A stretch of 14,164 bases of DNA from Gammaproteobacteria bacterium (GCA_012270695.1 JAAXHV010000084.1:1-14164); one strand, 5' to 3'. Positions 1-7,925 are shown, counted from the stretch's first letter. Numbers and translations are program-made. Notes: generated from the letters alone by a model not told the origin.

Positions 1-381
1 TTTTCCGATACCTGGTGGTACCTGGATGAGGATGATAGAGAAGCTAACTGGCGTATAGGCGGGATGCAGGCTGTTACCCTGCATGAAGCCAGGCAACACC
101 TCTACATATTGATGCACCAGGGTGATTTTTATACCTACGAAGCGCCCGGTCCGGAAATCTGGGTCTATGATCTGGCAGTTCAGGAGCGGATAAAAAAGAT
201 CAATACCACGCATACCAGTATTTCAATAGCCGTGAGCCAGGATGAGAACCCGCTGCTGTACACTATCACCGAGGACTTGAGCAGCCTGGATATCTATGAT
301 GCCGGCAGCGGAGAATACCTCCGCTCAGCCGGAGAACTCGGTATCACGCCGTTTTTGATTGAACCGGTGCCGTTGTCATAG
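1..381 (+). CDS. mauB: TTQ amine dehydrogenase heavy chain, C-terminal part (5' end outside window)
   Basis: This is the last 126 codons of an open frame that enters from the left edge. It resembles the C-terminal blades of the beta-propeller heavy chain of methylamine dehydrogenase (MauB) or aralkylamine dehydrogenase (AauB). Visible family features are NWRIGGMQ near residues 17-24, the pattern HLYILMHQG, and a WVYDL blade strand followed by a second propeller-like strand. In this family the periplasmic heavy chain pairs with the TTQ-bearing light chain as a heterotetramer. The light-chain gene starts 55 bases downstream, which supports the call strongly. The frame ends with TAG. Whether it is methylamine or aromatic-amine specific cannot be told from this fragment. 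The symbol follows common annotation usage; aauB would be the alternative. Confidence 0.85.
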   Translation, partial: FSDTWWYLDEDDREANWRIGGMQAVTLHEARQHLYILMHQGDFYTYEAPGPEIWVYDLAVQERIKKINTTHTSISIAVSQDENPLLYTITEDLSSLDIYDAGSGEYLRSAGELGITPFLIEPVPLS

Positions 382-436
382 ACAGGACTTGAACGTTCAT
401 ATCCATTTATCCTGCCGACGACAATGAGGGTTAATA

Positions 437-955
437 ATGAAGCTTTTTGATCGCTGGTTTCAACAGAAAACCCGCTCCCTGGCGCGCCATACCTCGCGCC
501 GGAGCTTTTTAATGAAGGCCGGAACAGTACTCGTCGGCGCCGGCGCACTACCCCTGCTGCCCGTTGCCAGGGCGAACCCGGCGCCGGATGACCAGTCGAT
601 TTCAGGGCCGGAAGGCGATCCGGGAAAATGTGATTACTGGCGCAACTGCGGCATGGACGGTTTCCTCTGTACCTGCTGTGGCGGCAGTCACACCAGTTGC
701 CCGCCCGGAACTGAAATGGCGCCCATGACCTGGGTAGGCACCTGCAAAAATCCTGCGGACGGGCGTGATTACATCATCGCCTATAATGATTGTTGCGGCA
801 AGAGCACCTGCAACCGCTGCATGTGCAATCGCAACGAGGGAGACCTGCCGAATTATTTTCCATCAAAGAGCAATGATATCAACTGGTGCATGGGCGCAAG
901 CAACAACGTCTATCATTGCACAACCACCATACTGCTGGGACTGGCGGTGAAGTAA
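437..955 (+). CDS. mauA: TTQ amine dehydrogenase light chain (methylamine/aralkylamine dehydrogenase small subunit)
   Basis: This 172-residue secreted subunit carries the tryptophan tryptophylquinone cofactor that oxidatively deaminates primary amines in the periplasm. A twin-arginine leader is clear: SRRSFLMK at 20-27, then a hydrophobic stretch ending near ARA (44-46). The two cofactor tryptophans are W99 (in MTWVGTC) and W150 (in NDINWC). D118 in YNDCCGK aligns with the catalytic aspartate and D74 with a second active-site aspartate, with Y159 and T162 in the YHCTT end. The mature part has 14 cysteines. From memory of the family, the CTCCGG motif, the extra cysteine in GKSTC and Asn149 before the second tryptophan are closer to aralkylamine dehydrogenase (aauA) than to Paracoccus MauA. 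The start is supported by GAGGG six bases upstream. The mauE and mauD genes that usually lie between the two subunits are missing here. Confidence 0.95.
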   Translation: MKLFDRWFQQKTRSLARHTSRRSFLMKAGTVLVGAGALPLLPVARANPAPDDQSISGPEGDPGKCDYWRNCGMDGFLCTCCGGSHTSCPPGTEMAPMTWVGTCKNPADGRDYIIAYNDCCGKSTCNRCMCNRNEGDLPNYFPSKSNDINWCMGASNNVYHCTTTILLGLAVK

Positions 956-981
956 CCCGGCTGTATGCTTCCATCGTAAGC

Positions 982-2322
982 ATGCCTGTCAGTGATCAAG
1001 AGATAGCTTCGCTGGTGGAACCGGCGCGGGTACATAAACGAGTTTATACTGACCCGGCCATATTCGACCTGGAAATGGAGCGCATCTGGGGCAATGCCTG
1101 GATCTTTATCGGACACGAAAGCCAGGTAAAAAAACCCGGAGATTACTTTACCACGACTATCGGCAGGCAATCTGTAATCGTCACCCGACACAGTGACGAC
1201 CAGGTCCATGTCATGTATAACCGCTGCGCACACAAGGGCGCGCAACTGGCCGGTGAGTCCTGCGGCCACGCACAAAAATTACGTTGTGCTTATCACGGCT
1301 ATGTATTTGATACTGCCGGTAAGCTGTTGCATATACCCAGGGAAGAGGGTTATGCAGGCTCGCTATTCGAGCGGGATAAGCCACTGGCTAATATACGCAA
1401 GGTGGCCCGTGTCGAGATTTATCGGGGTTTTATTTTTGCCAACCAGGCGCAGCAGGGTCCGGACCTGAAAAGCTGGTTGGGACCGGCTATAACCTCGTTT
1501 GATAACGCGGTCGAGCGTTCCCCCACGGGTGAAATAGAAATCACCGGCGGCGTATTGCGCTATATGCACGATGCCAACTGGAAAATCCTGCTGGAAAACG
1601 TGTCTGATAACCTGCATCCGGCAGTGACCCACCAATCCGCCTGGCAACCGGCAAAACAACTGGCCCGGCAATTCCCGGAAAATGAAAAACCTCTGCCGCT
1701 CGCCATGCTGGAACCCTTCGGTTCCAGCTACGAGTTTTTCGACACCATAGCCATGACTACCTGCGGTAACGGGCACACCTGGTCCGGCGGCAACGCCACC
1801 ATCCATATTGGTTATCCGCGCGAATCAAAATATGTACAGGATATGGTAGCGGCTTACGGCGAGGAGAAGACCAACCAAATCTTGTCCATGCAACGACAGA
1901 ACACCATTATTTATCCGAGTATCGCCTTCAAGAGTGCGTTGCAGACGATTCGGGTCTATCACCCCATCGCCGTTGACAAGACCATCCAGGAAACCTGGAC
2001 ATTCAAACTCGGCGGCGTATCGGACGATATGCTGCATACCTCGGTACTGTACAACCAGTTGATCTTTTCCCCGTTTTCCATAGCGGGGCATGATGACTAT
2101 GAAGCCTACCACCGGATTCAGCACGGCCTGCAGACGGAGGCCTCCGAATGGGTGAGCCAGCACCGCCATTTTGGCCGCGATCAACCCGGCGATGACGGCA
2201 CTACCCGGGCCCTGGGAACCAGCGACATCGTTTTCCGCCACGAATTTGAGGCATGGAAGGACTATATGACTTTATCTGTGGACGATATACATGTGGAAAC
2301 CGCCAGAGAGAATCAAGTATAA
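982..2322 (+). CDS. Rieske non-heme iron oxygenase, alpha subunit
   Basis: This 446-residue cytoplasmic oxygenase would use a Rieske [2Fe-2S] centre and a mononuclear iron for O2-dependent hydroxylation or demethylation. The Rieske ligands are C82 and H84 (RCAHKG) and C102 and H105 (CAYHG). The catalytic domain has N199-W200-K201, then E205-N206-x2-D209-x2-H212-x4-H217, the typical bridging aspartate and two iron histidines. The third iron ligand is probably D371 or D372 in AGHDDYE. The ATG at 982 is chosen because it starts 26 bases after the light-chain stop and gives a normal N-terminus; an in-frame upstream ATG at 886 would overlap the light-chain gene. The ribosome binding site is weak. 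No beta subunit, ferredoxin or dedicated reductase is next to it. The substrate is unknown: ring hydroxylation and N- or O-demethylation are both possible in this family. Confidence 0.9.
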   Translation: MPVSDQEIASLVEPARVHKRVYTDPAIFDLEMERIWGNAWIFIGHESQVKKPGDYFTTTIGRQSVIVTRHSDDQVHVMYNRCAHKGAQLAGESCGHAQKLRCAYHGYVFDTAGKLLHIPREEGYAGSLFERDKPLANIRKVARVEIYRGFIFANQAQQGPDLKSWLGPAITSFDNAVERSPTGEIEITGGVLRYMHDANWKILLENVSDNLHPAVTHQSAWQPAKQLARQFPENEKPLPLAMLEPFGSSYEFFDTIAMTTCGNGHTWSGGNATIHIGYPRESKYVQDMVAAYGEEKTNQILSMQRQNTIIYPSIAFKSALQTIRVYHPIAVDKTIQETWTFKLGGVSDDMLHTSVLYNQLIFSPFSIAGHDDYEAYHRIQHGLQTEASEWVSQHRHFGRDQPGDDGTTRALGTSDIVFRHEFEAWKDYMTLSVDDIHVETARENQV

Positions 2323-3757
2323 ACCGCAGCCTGGTACAAACCCGTCCGCGGATGAGGCCGGTTCGGCCCTGTTATTTACTCCAGTCAAGCTGGGTCCCCT
2401 TACCCTGGAGCAGCGTACCTGGGTGCCGGCCATGGTGCCATGGCGTTCCAATGAAGACGGATATGTCACTGACGATGTGCTGGACTGGTATGAACGGTTT
2501 GCCAAAGGACAGCCAGGCGCGATTGTCATCGAGGCTACCGGTATCCGCGATATTCCCAGTGGACCTTTATTGCGCATCGGTGATGACAGGTTTATCCCGG
2601 GGTTGAGGGAATTGGCTGAAGTGGTCAAAAGCGCCAGCCTGGGAAAGACGAAACTGCTTATCCAGGTCATTGATTTTCTCACGATTCGCCGACGCCCGAA
2701 TCCGGCCAAATTTTTTGGCCGGTTTTTGGCCATTACCGATGAGCACAGGGAACGGCTTGATGCCCGTGACTGGACGGAAGAGCGGGTCAGAGAGCACCTG
2801 GCCCGCGTGCCTGATAATGAACTGGATGACCTCCTGACCGACGCAGAACTGGAAGCGCTGCGCATGGGTTATCGGGAAAGGGTTACCGATTTACACCTGC
2901 CCCACGTAAAAAATCTGCCACGGGTATTGCCTGATTTATTTGCCCAGGCCACCCGGCGCGCCCGCGCGGCAGGTATCGACGGTGTTGAACTCCATTATGC
3001 CCATGCCTACACGATGGCCTCGTTTCTGTCCGCAACAAACCACCGCCCGGACGGCTATGGCGGCCCGCGCCAGAACCGGGTACGCTTGCCCCTGGAGATA
3101 TTCCGGCAGGTTCGCCGCGTGGCTGGAGAGGATTATTGCACCGGCTGCCGCTTTCTCAGCGATGAGTGTATAGAAAACGGCAGTACGATAGACGATGCGA
3201 AGTATTTCGCAGTCGAATTTGCGCAAGCCGGCATGGATTTCCTCTCGCTGTCCCGCGGCGGCAAATTCGATGACGCCAAACAACCGTTGGTCGGTTGGGC
3301 TGCCTATCCCTATACGGGGCGAAGTGGTTATGAATGCATGCCCGGTTATATTTCCGACAAGGCCGGCCCATTTGGCCGAAATGTGGAGCCCGTTGCGCAG
3401 ATAAAGGCGGCGGTCAACGCAGCCGGATTTGCCACTCCCGTGGTAGTCATCGGCGGTATTCACGGATTTCAGCAGGCGGAAGCCTTGTTGCAGCAGGGCA
3501 AGGCAGACATCGTAGGCGCCGCCCGCCAGAGTCTTGCCGACCCGGACTGGTACCTGAAACTCAGGCTGGGCAAGGGAGACCGGATAAGGGTGTGCGAATA
3601 TACCAATTACTGTGAAGGCCTGGATCAAAAACACAAGCAGGTTACCTGCCAGCTATGGGACCGGCTTCAGTTGGATGAACAGGGCGTCAAGTTATCCCGT
3701 GACGGCCGCCGCCGGCTAGTCGCCCCGGAGTGGACAAATCAGCAGGGAGAAGATTAG
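2291..3757 (+). CDS. Old-yellow-enzyme family FMN oxidoreductase, divergent, with a degenerate iron-sulfur motif
   Basis: This 488-residue TIM-barrel flavoprotein starts inside the end of the Rieske gene (32-base overlap), which suggests translational coupling. Family features in order are an N-terminal LFTPVKLGPLTL strand (28-39), the substrate-binding pair H235 and H238 in HYAHAY, the NHRPDGYGG loop (250-258) with QNRVRLPLEI after it, and the phosphate-binding strands VVVIGGI (384-390) and ADIVGAARQSLADPDW (405-420). The C-terminus has C435, C441 and C453. Their spacing matches the [4Fe-4S] ligands of trimethylamine dehydrogenase and dienoyl-CoA reductase, but the second cysteine is T438. 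The usual QxxHxGR motif reads QVIDFL (125-130), and a charged segment of about 50 residues (153-200) is inserted after it. The C-terminal nucleotide-binding domains of trimethylamine dehydrogenase are absent. The reaction is unknown. It may act on the Rieske product, or as an amine demethylase or enoate-type reductase. Confidence 0.85.
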   Translation: MWKPPERIKYKPQPGTNPSADEAGSALLFTPVKLGPLTLEQRTWVPAMVPWRSNEDGYVTDDVLDWYERFAKGQPGAIVIEATGIRDIPSGPLLRIGDDRFIPGLRELAEVVKSASLGKTKLLIQVIDFLTIRRRPNPAKFFGRFLAITDEHRERLDARDWTEERVREHLARVPDNELDDLLTDAELEALRMGYRERVTDLHLPHVKNLPRVLPDLFAQATRRARAAGIDGVELHYAHAYTMASFLSATNHRPDGYGGPRQNRVRLPLEIFRQVRRVAGEDYCTGCRFLSDECIENGSTIDDAKYFAVEFAQAGMDFLSLSRGGKFDDAKQPLVGWAAYPYTGRSGYECMPGYISDKAGPFGRNVEPVAQIKAAVNAAGFATPVVVIGGIHGFQQAEALLQQGKADIVGAARQSLADPDWYLKLRLGKGDRIRVCEYTNYCEGLDQKHKQVTCQLWDRLQLDEQGVKLSRDGRRRLVAPEWTNQQGED

Positions 3758-3780
3758 GACGCTCATAGAGCGCCCGCAGG

Positions 3781-3804
3781 GTGTGCGCCAGGGACGGCGC
3801 GCAT
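3781..3804. terminator. Strong GC-rich hairpin after the amine/Rieske/OYE genes
   Basis: GTGTGCGCC (3781-3789) pairs with GGCGCGCAT (3796-3804) around a six-base loop, giving a nine-pair stem that includes two G-T pairs. A smaller hairpin, CGCTC-ATA-GAGCG (3760-3772), lies just before it. Both sit between the convergent OYE gene and dksA. No T-run follows on either strand, so it is not a textbook intrinsic terminator. It may slow polymerase, protect the 3' end of the mRNA, or be a repeat remnant. Confidence 0.35.
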
Positions 3805-3826
3805 CAAAGAGACAGGCTGAGGGTCT

Positions 3827-3854
3827 TAGCCCGGATATCTCACCCATGCTGGCG
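3827..3854 (+). repeat. Partial copy of a REP-like palindrome overlapping the dksA 3' end
   Basis: TAGCCCGGATATCTCACC (3827-3844) matches, with one mismatch, the minus-strand reading of the inverted repeat found after smc at 7922-7963. The similarity continues weakly as TGCTGGCG against TGCTGCG. The second arm is missing because the sequence then runs into the body of dksA. The dksA stop codon (3840-3842) and its last codons lie inside the copy. Confidence 0.6.
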
Positions 3855-4274
3855 CTCTTTGATTTCGTCCAGGGTTTTACAGTCTATGCACAAGGTCGCC
3901 GTCGGCCTGGCTTCAAGCCGTTGAATTCCGATCTCACCGCCGCAGATCTCGCAATAACCATAATCACCTGAATCCAGCATCAGCAGCGATTCATTTATTT
4001 TCTTGATGAGTTTTCGTTCGCGATCCCGCGTCCGCAATTCCAGGGCAAATTCTTCTTCCTGGGTAGCGCGGTCATTGGGGTCGGGAAAATTGGATGCCTC
4101 ATCCTGCATGTGATGCACGGTTCGCTCGACTTCCTCCATCAAAGCCTGTTTCCATTCAATCAGCAGGTTGTGGAAATGCTCAACCTGGGCTGGATTCATA
4201 TATTCCCCTGCCGCTGCTGCACTGCTGATCGGGTTTATTTCAGGGGCATGTTCCCCACCGGCGACTTTTTTCAT
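3840..4274 (-). CDS. dksA: RNA polymerase-binding transcription factor DksA
   Basis: This 144-residue protein binds in the secondary channel of RNA polymerase and, with ppGpp, reprograms transcription in the stringent response. It has the DksA layout: an N-terminal helix beginning near EYMNPAQ (24-30), a coiled coil with the acidic tip D65-P-N-D68-R-A (equivalent to E. coli D71/D74), then DRERKLIKKI (84-93). The four-cysteine zinc finger is C108-x2-C111 and C129-x2-C132. The sequence from RLEARPTA to CIDCKTL is nearly identical to the family pattern. E. coli DksA has 151 residues, so the length is normal. The gene is divergent from smc and convergent with the OYE gene. The final residues, ERQHG and the stop, fall in a REP-like repeat. 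The start ATG lies 138 bases from smc. Confidence 0.97.
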   Translation of the reverse strand: MKKVAGGEHAPEINPISSAAAAGEYMNPAQVEHFHNLLIEWKQALMEEVERTVHHMQDEASNFPDPNDRATQEEEFALELRTRDRERKLIKKINESLLMLDSGDYGYCEICGGEIGIQRLEARPTATLCIDCKTLDEIKERQHG

Positions 4275-4342
4275 TTCATTCTTTACCGAACCGCACTCTG
4301 TAACGCATCACTTGACCATTCATTCAGTTGATCCATTTGTCT

Positions 4343-4372
4343 ATTTGAAACCATATTATTGCCTTGTGTCAA
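4343..4372 (-). promoter_or_regulatory. Candidate sigma-70 promoter for dksA
   Basis: On the minus strand a perfect TTGACA (plus-strand 4367-4372) is followed 18 bases later by TCAAAT (4343-4348). The latter matches four of six -10 positions but lacks the important second A. It would give a leader of roughly 60 bases before the dksA ATG. The -10 box is weak, so the call is tentative. No convincing promoter for smc was found on the plus strand in the same 138-base gap. Confidence 0.3.
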
Positions 4373-4412
4373 TACTTGTATCTTGCTGCGCTAAACGGTA
4401 TGGTTATAACTC

Positions 4413-7400
4413 ATGCGGTTGCGCAAAATCAAACTCGCGGGTTTCAAATCCTTTGTTGATCCTACCACGCTGCTGGTCTCCGATAATCTTGTCGGAATCG
4501 TAGGGCCGAACGGTTGCGGCAAATCCAACATCATCGATGCGGTTACCTGGGTTATGGGGGAGAGTTCCGCCAAACACCTGCGCGGGGATGCACTGACTGA
4601 TGTGATCTTTAACGGATCCAGTGTCAGACAACCTGTCGGGCAGGCTTCGGTAGAACTGATATTTGACAATTCGGATGGCAAACTGGGCGGACCCTATGCC
4701 GGCTATGCCGAGATTTCCATAAAGCGGCAGTTAAACAGGGATACGATATCCATCTATTATCTGAATAACACCCGTTGCCGGCGTAAGGATATTCAGAATA
4801 TCTTCCTGGGAACGGGGATCGGGCCACGCAGCTATTCGATTATTGAACAGGGAGTCATTTCCAGGTTGATAGAGGCCAGACCGGAGGAACTGCGCGTCTT
4901 TCTCGAGGAAGCCGCGGGAATATCCAAATTCAGGGAACGGCGCCGGGAAACGGAGAACCGGATAAGACATACCCGGGATAATATCAGCAGGTTGACGGAT
5001 GTACTTGAAGAGCTGGGAAAACAGTTGGATCACCTGCAGCGGCAGGCAAAGGCGGCGGAGCGCTTCAAGGTATTGAAGCAGGAAGAACGCCAGTTAAAAG
5101 CGGAATTATTGGCCCTGGACTGGAAAGAACTATCAAGCAGCGTCCGGGAAAAAATCAGGATTGTTCGTTCCCACGAGACCAGGGTGGATAAAGGACTGGC
5201 CAAACTCCGGGAAGTGGAAGCGGATATCGAGGTACAACGGGAAAATTATAGCGCGGCAAACGAAGCGTTCAACAAGGTCCAGGCTGACTTTTACCAGGTA
5301 GGCAGTGACATTTCACACACAGAACAACGGATTAACCATACCCAGGAACGCATAGAATCATTAAAAACAGAAGCTGACAAGGCGAGAGAGGCAGAGCAGG
5401 CACTCAAACAGCAACTGGAGGATGACAGAAAGGAATTGACTACGGTTATGGAAAAAATGCTGCTGCTGGAACCACGGCTGGAGGTGGCCGAGTCCGGCAG
5501 CGGTGAGGCTTATAACGCACTGCGCCAGGCTGAGGAGACATGGCAAAACCTGCAAAGTGAATGGGATTCCCTGAACCGCGCCATATCCGAGCTTGACAAA
5601 CAAATGGAAGTGAATTCAACACACAAGGATTTGCTGCTGTCAGGATTGCCTGGTCTGGAACAGCGCGGAAACAACCTGAGGAATGAGGCCCATAAGCTTG
5701 CGCCGGACGGGCTGGAAGAGAATATGGAGAAATTGTCTGCAGCTAATTCAAGCAGCGAGAGTCTGCTGGAGCGGCAAAAAAGTGAACTGGGCAAGACCTC
5801 GGCAGACTTGCAACGTTATCGCGCTGAGCTGGCGCATATCAATTCACGGGGTTTGGAATTACGCGCGGATTACCAGAAGAATGAGAGCAAGTGTGCCTCC
5901 CTGGAGGCATTACAACACAACGATGCCCTTGATTATAAGGAAACCCTGGAACGCTGGTTAGCCAGCCTTGGCCTGGTTGATGCCCCCCGGCTGATCGACC
6001 ATCTCCAGGTAGAGGAAGGCTGGGAGGCGGCGTTTGAAGCCGTAGCCGGCCAGCGTTTGCAGGATCTCAGTGTCGCTGATCTGCACAGCGTGGCTGGCGC
6101 TTCGCCGGACCTGGAAGCTGGCAAGGCCGGATTGCTGCTCAACAACGCAGACCATATCGGATACCTGCCCAAATCCCATCCCAGACTCATCGATAAAGTA
6201 TCCGCAGGAGCTCCCCTGCATGCCATCCTGAACAGAATATACCTGGCTGATGACCTGGAACATGCCAAGGAAATCTGCCGGGAACTGGACGAGACCGAGT
6301 CGGTCATTACCAAAGATGGAGTCTGGATGAATAACTACTGGGTAAGAATTCATCGTCCTGCGGATAATATCTCCGGCATGTTGACGAGGGAACAGCAATT
6401 ATCCCAATTGAAAGGTGTACGGCTGGAACTGGAAAAGGAAATCAGCTCACAGGAAACGACGGCGGCAGAGAAGAACGAGCTGATAGATAAGGCAGAACAA
6501 CAATCGAAACGTTTAATGGCGCAATTGGACAAACAACAAGAGACTGCTACCGCGACCAGGGCGCAGTATACGGAATTGAAGACCCGTTTCGAGCAGGCGC
6601 ACGACAGGGAGAAGCAGATAAATGAGGAACTACAGGACATACAACGGCAAAAAGAAAATGATCGAACAGAGATAAAAAAACTGGAAGAGCTTCTGCAACA
6701 GGACAGACAGTCCAGGCGACGATTACAGGGACGGCATAAGCGCCTGACAGCTGTAAGGTCGGAGCATAACCGCATACTGGGGAAGGCCCGCTCTCGATGG
6801 CAGAACGCCAATGATGACAGACACTCGATTGCATTACAGCTGGAGTCCAGCAGGTCGCAAAAAGTATCGATAGAGCAATCTATAAAACGCTGTGAAATGC
6901 AAATCTCTGCTACCGGGGCACGCATCGGGGAACTGGAAAGCGCAGTGCACGCGCAATACAAACCGTTACAGGAATTGCGTGAAACCCTCAATGTCAAACT
7001 AGCCGAAAAGGTGGGCGCTGAAGCCGTCCTGACAGCAGCCAGAGAGGCGGTGTTGCAACAGGAAAAACAATCCAGGAACAAACAGCAGCTACGCAGTGAG
7101 AGCGAGCAGGAACTTCAGGGTCTGCGCAGCGAATTGGAGCAGGCCAGGATTCAGCACCAGGAGGTCAAGGTAAGAGTGCAGACGGTTGAGGAACGACTGG
7201 AAGCTATGGATCACACTCCCCAGACATTGCTGGCCGGACTGGATGAGACAGCCGATAACCAGCAGTGGCAGGAAAAAATTAATACTGTTGAACTCAGGAT
7301 ACAACGTCTGGGCGCTATCAACCTGGCCGCGATAGAGGAATTTGAACAGGTCAGCGAACGAAAAAACTACCTGGACAGCCAGTACAGTGACTTGTCTTCT

Positions 7401-7925
7401 GCGCTGGAGACCCTGCAAGCGGCCATACACAGGATCGACAAGGAAACCCGGTCCCGTTTCAGGGAAACCTTCGACCGGCTGAATGTCAACCTGAAGGAAA
7501 GCTTCCCATTGTTATTCGGTGGCGGTCATGCTTACCTGGAAATGACGGCTCAGGACCTGCTGGAAACCGGCGTCACAGTCATGGCCAGGCCACCCGGAAA
7601 GAAAAACAGTAATATCCACCTGTTGTCCGGTGGAGAAAAAGCCCTGACTGCCGTGGCCCTGGTGTTTTCCATCTTCAAACTGAACCCCGCGCCATTTTGT
7701 ATTCTTGACGAAGTGGATGCACCTCTTGATGATAATAACGTCAGAAGGTTCAGTGATATGGTTAAAACAATGTCGAAAGACGTGCAATTCATCATCGTTA
7801 CCCATAATAAAATCACTATGGAGATTACCCGCCAATTACTCGGGGTGACCATGCACGAAGCAGGCGTATCCAGACTGGTATCTGTTGACATCGATGAAGC
7901 AGTGGAAATGGCGGCTTCTGCCTAG
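4413..7925 (+). CDS. smc: Chromosome partition protein SMC (condensin ATPase)
   Basis: This 1170-residue ATPase is the core of the SMC-ScpAB condensin, which compacts and separates the nucleoid. The N-terminus reads MRLRKIKLAGFKSFVDPT, as in the family, with Walker A GPNGCGKS at 31-38. Two long heptad-rich coiled coils (about 170-505 and 655-1000) flank a globular hinge around residues 510-645. The C-terminal head carries the ABC signature LSGGEKALTA (from about 1071), Walker B CILDEVDAPLDD (D1099, E1100) and the switch histidine H1131 in THNK. The length is normal for proteobacterial SMC. An in-frame stop (TAA, 4407-4409) lies just upstream, so the ATG at 4413 is the first possible start, although no good ribosome binding site is seen. 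The gene is followed by ligA without the zipA that often lies between them. Confidence 0.97.
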   Translation: MRLRKIKLAGFKSFVDPTTLLVSDNLVGIVGPNGCGKSNIIDAVTWVMGESSAKHLRGDALTDVIFNGSSVRQPVGQASVELIFDNSDGKLGGPYAGYAEISIKRQLNRDTISIYYLNNTRCRRKDIQNIFLGTGIGPRSYSIIEQGVISRLIEARPEELRVFLEEAAGISKFRERRRETENRIRHTRDNISRLTDVLEELGKQLDHLQRQAKAAERFKVLKQEERQLKAELLALDWKELSSSVREKIRIVRSHETRVDKGLAKLREVEADIEVQRENYSAANEAFNKVQADFYQVGSDISHTEQRINHTQERIESLKTEADKAREAEQALKQQLEDDRKELTTVMEKMLLLEPRLEVAESGSGEAYNALRQAEETWQNLQSEWDSLNRAISELDKQMEVNSTHKDLLLSGLPGLEQRGNNLRNEAHKLAPDGLEENMEKLSAANSSSESLLERQKSELGKTSADLQRYRAELAHINSRGLELRADYQKNESKCASLEALQHNDALDYKETLERWLASLGLVDAPRLIDHLQVEEGWEAAFEAVAGQRLQDLSVADLHSVAGASPDLEAGKAGLLLNNADHIGYLPKSHPRLIDKVSAGAPLHAILNRIYLADDLEHAKEICRELDETESVITKDGVWMNNYWVRIHRPADNISGMLTREQQLSQLKGVRLELEKEISSQETTAAEKNELIDKAEQQSKRLMAQLDKQQETATATRAQYTELKTRFEQAHDREKQINEELQDIQRQKENDRTEIKKLEELLQQDRQSRRRLQGRHKRLTAVRSEHNRILGKARSRWQNANDDRHSIALQLESSRSQKVSIEQSIKRCEMQISATGARIGELESAVHAQYKPLQELRETLNVKLAEKVGAEAVLTAAREAVLQQEKQSRNKQQLRSESEQELQGLRSELEQARIQHQEVKVRVQTVEERLEAMDHTPQTLLAGLDETADNQQWQEKINTVELRIQRLGAINLAAIEEFEQVSERKNYLDSQYSDLSSALETLQAAIHRIDKETRSRFRETFDRLNVNLKESFPLLFGGGHAYLEMTAQDLLETGVTVMARPPGKKNSNIHLLSGGEKALTAVALVFSIFKLNPAPFCILDEVDAPLDDNNVRRFSDMVKTMSKDVQFIIVTHNKITMEITRQLLGVTMHEAGVSRLVSVDIDEAVEMAASA

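Noticed and set aside
390..399. 10-bp palindrome TGAACGTTCA between the amine dehydrogenase genes
   Set aside because: A single short palindrome with no second copy or promoter nearby is likely by chance; too weak to call an operator.
886..981. In-frame upstream extension of the Rieske gene starting at ATG 886
   Set aside because: It would overlap the end of the light-chain gene by 70 bases and adds a non-family N-terminus; ATG 982 fits better.
2936..3634. Long minus-strand open frame opposite the OYE gene
   Set aside because: The plus strand carries clear OYE-family motifs over the whole span; the minus frame shows none.
6350..7081. Long minus-strand open frame opposite smc, rich in Ser and Cys
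   Set aside because: It is the antisense shadow of a coiled-coil region of smc, with low-complexity composition and no recognisable domain.
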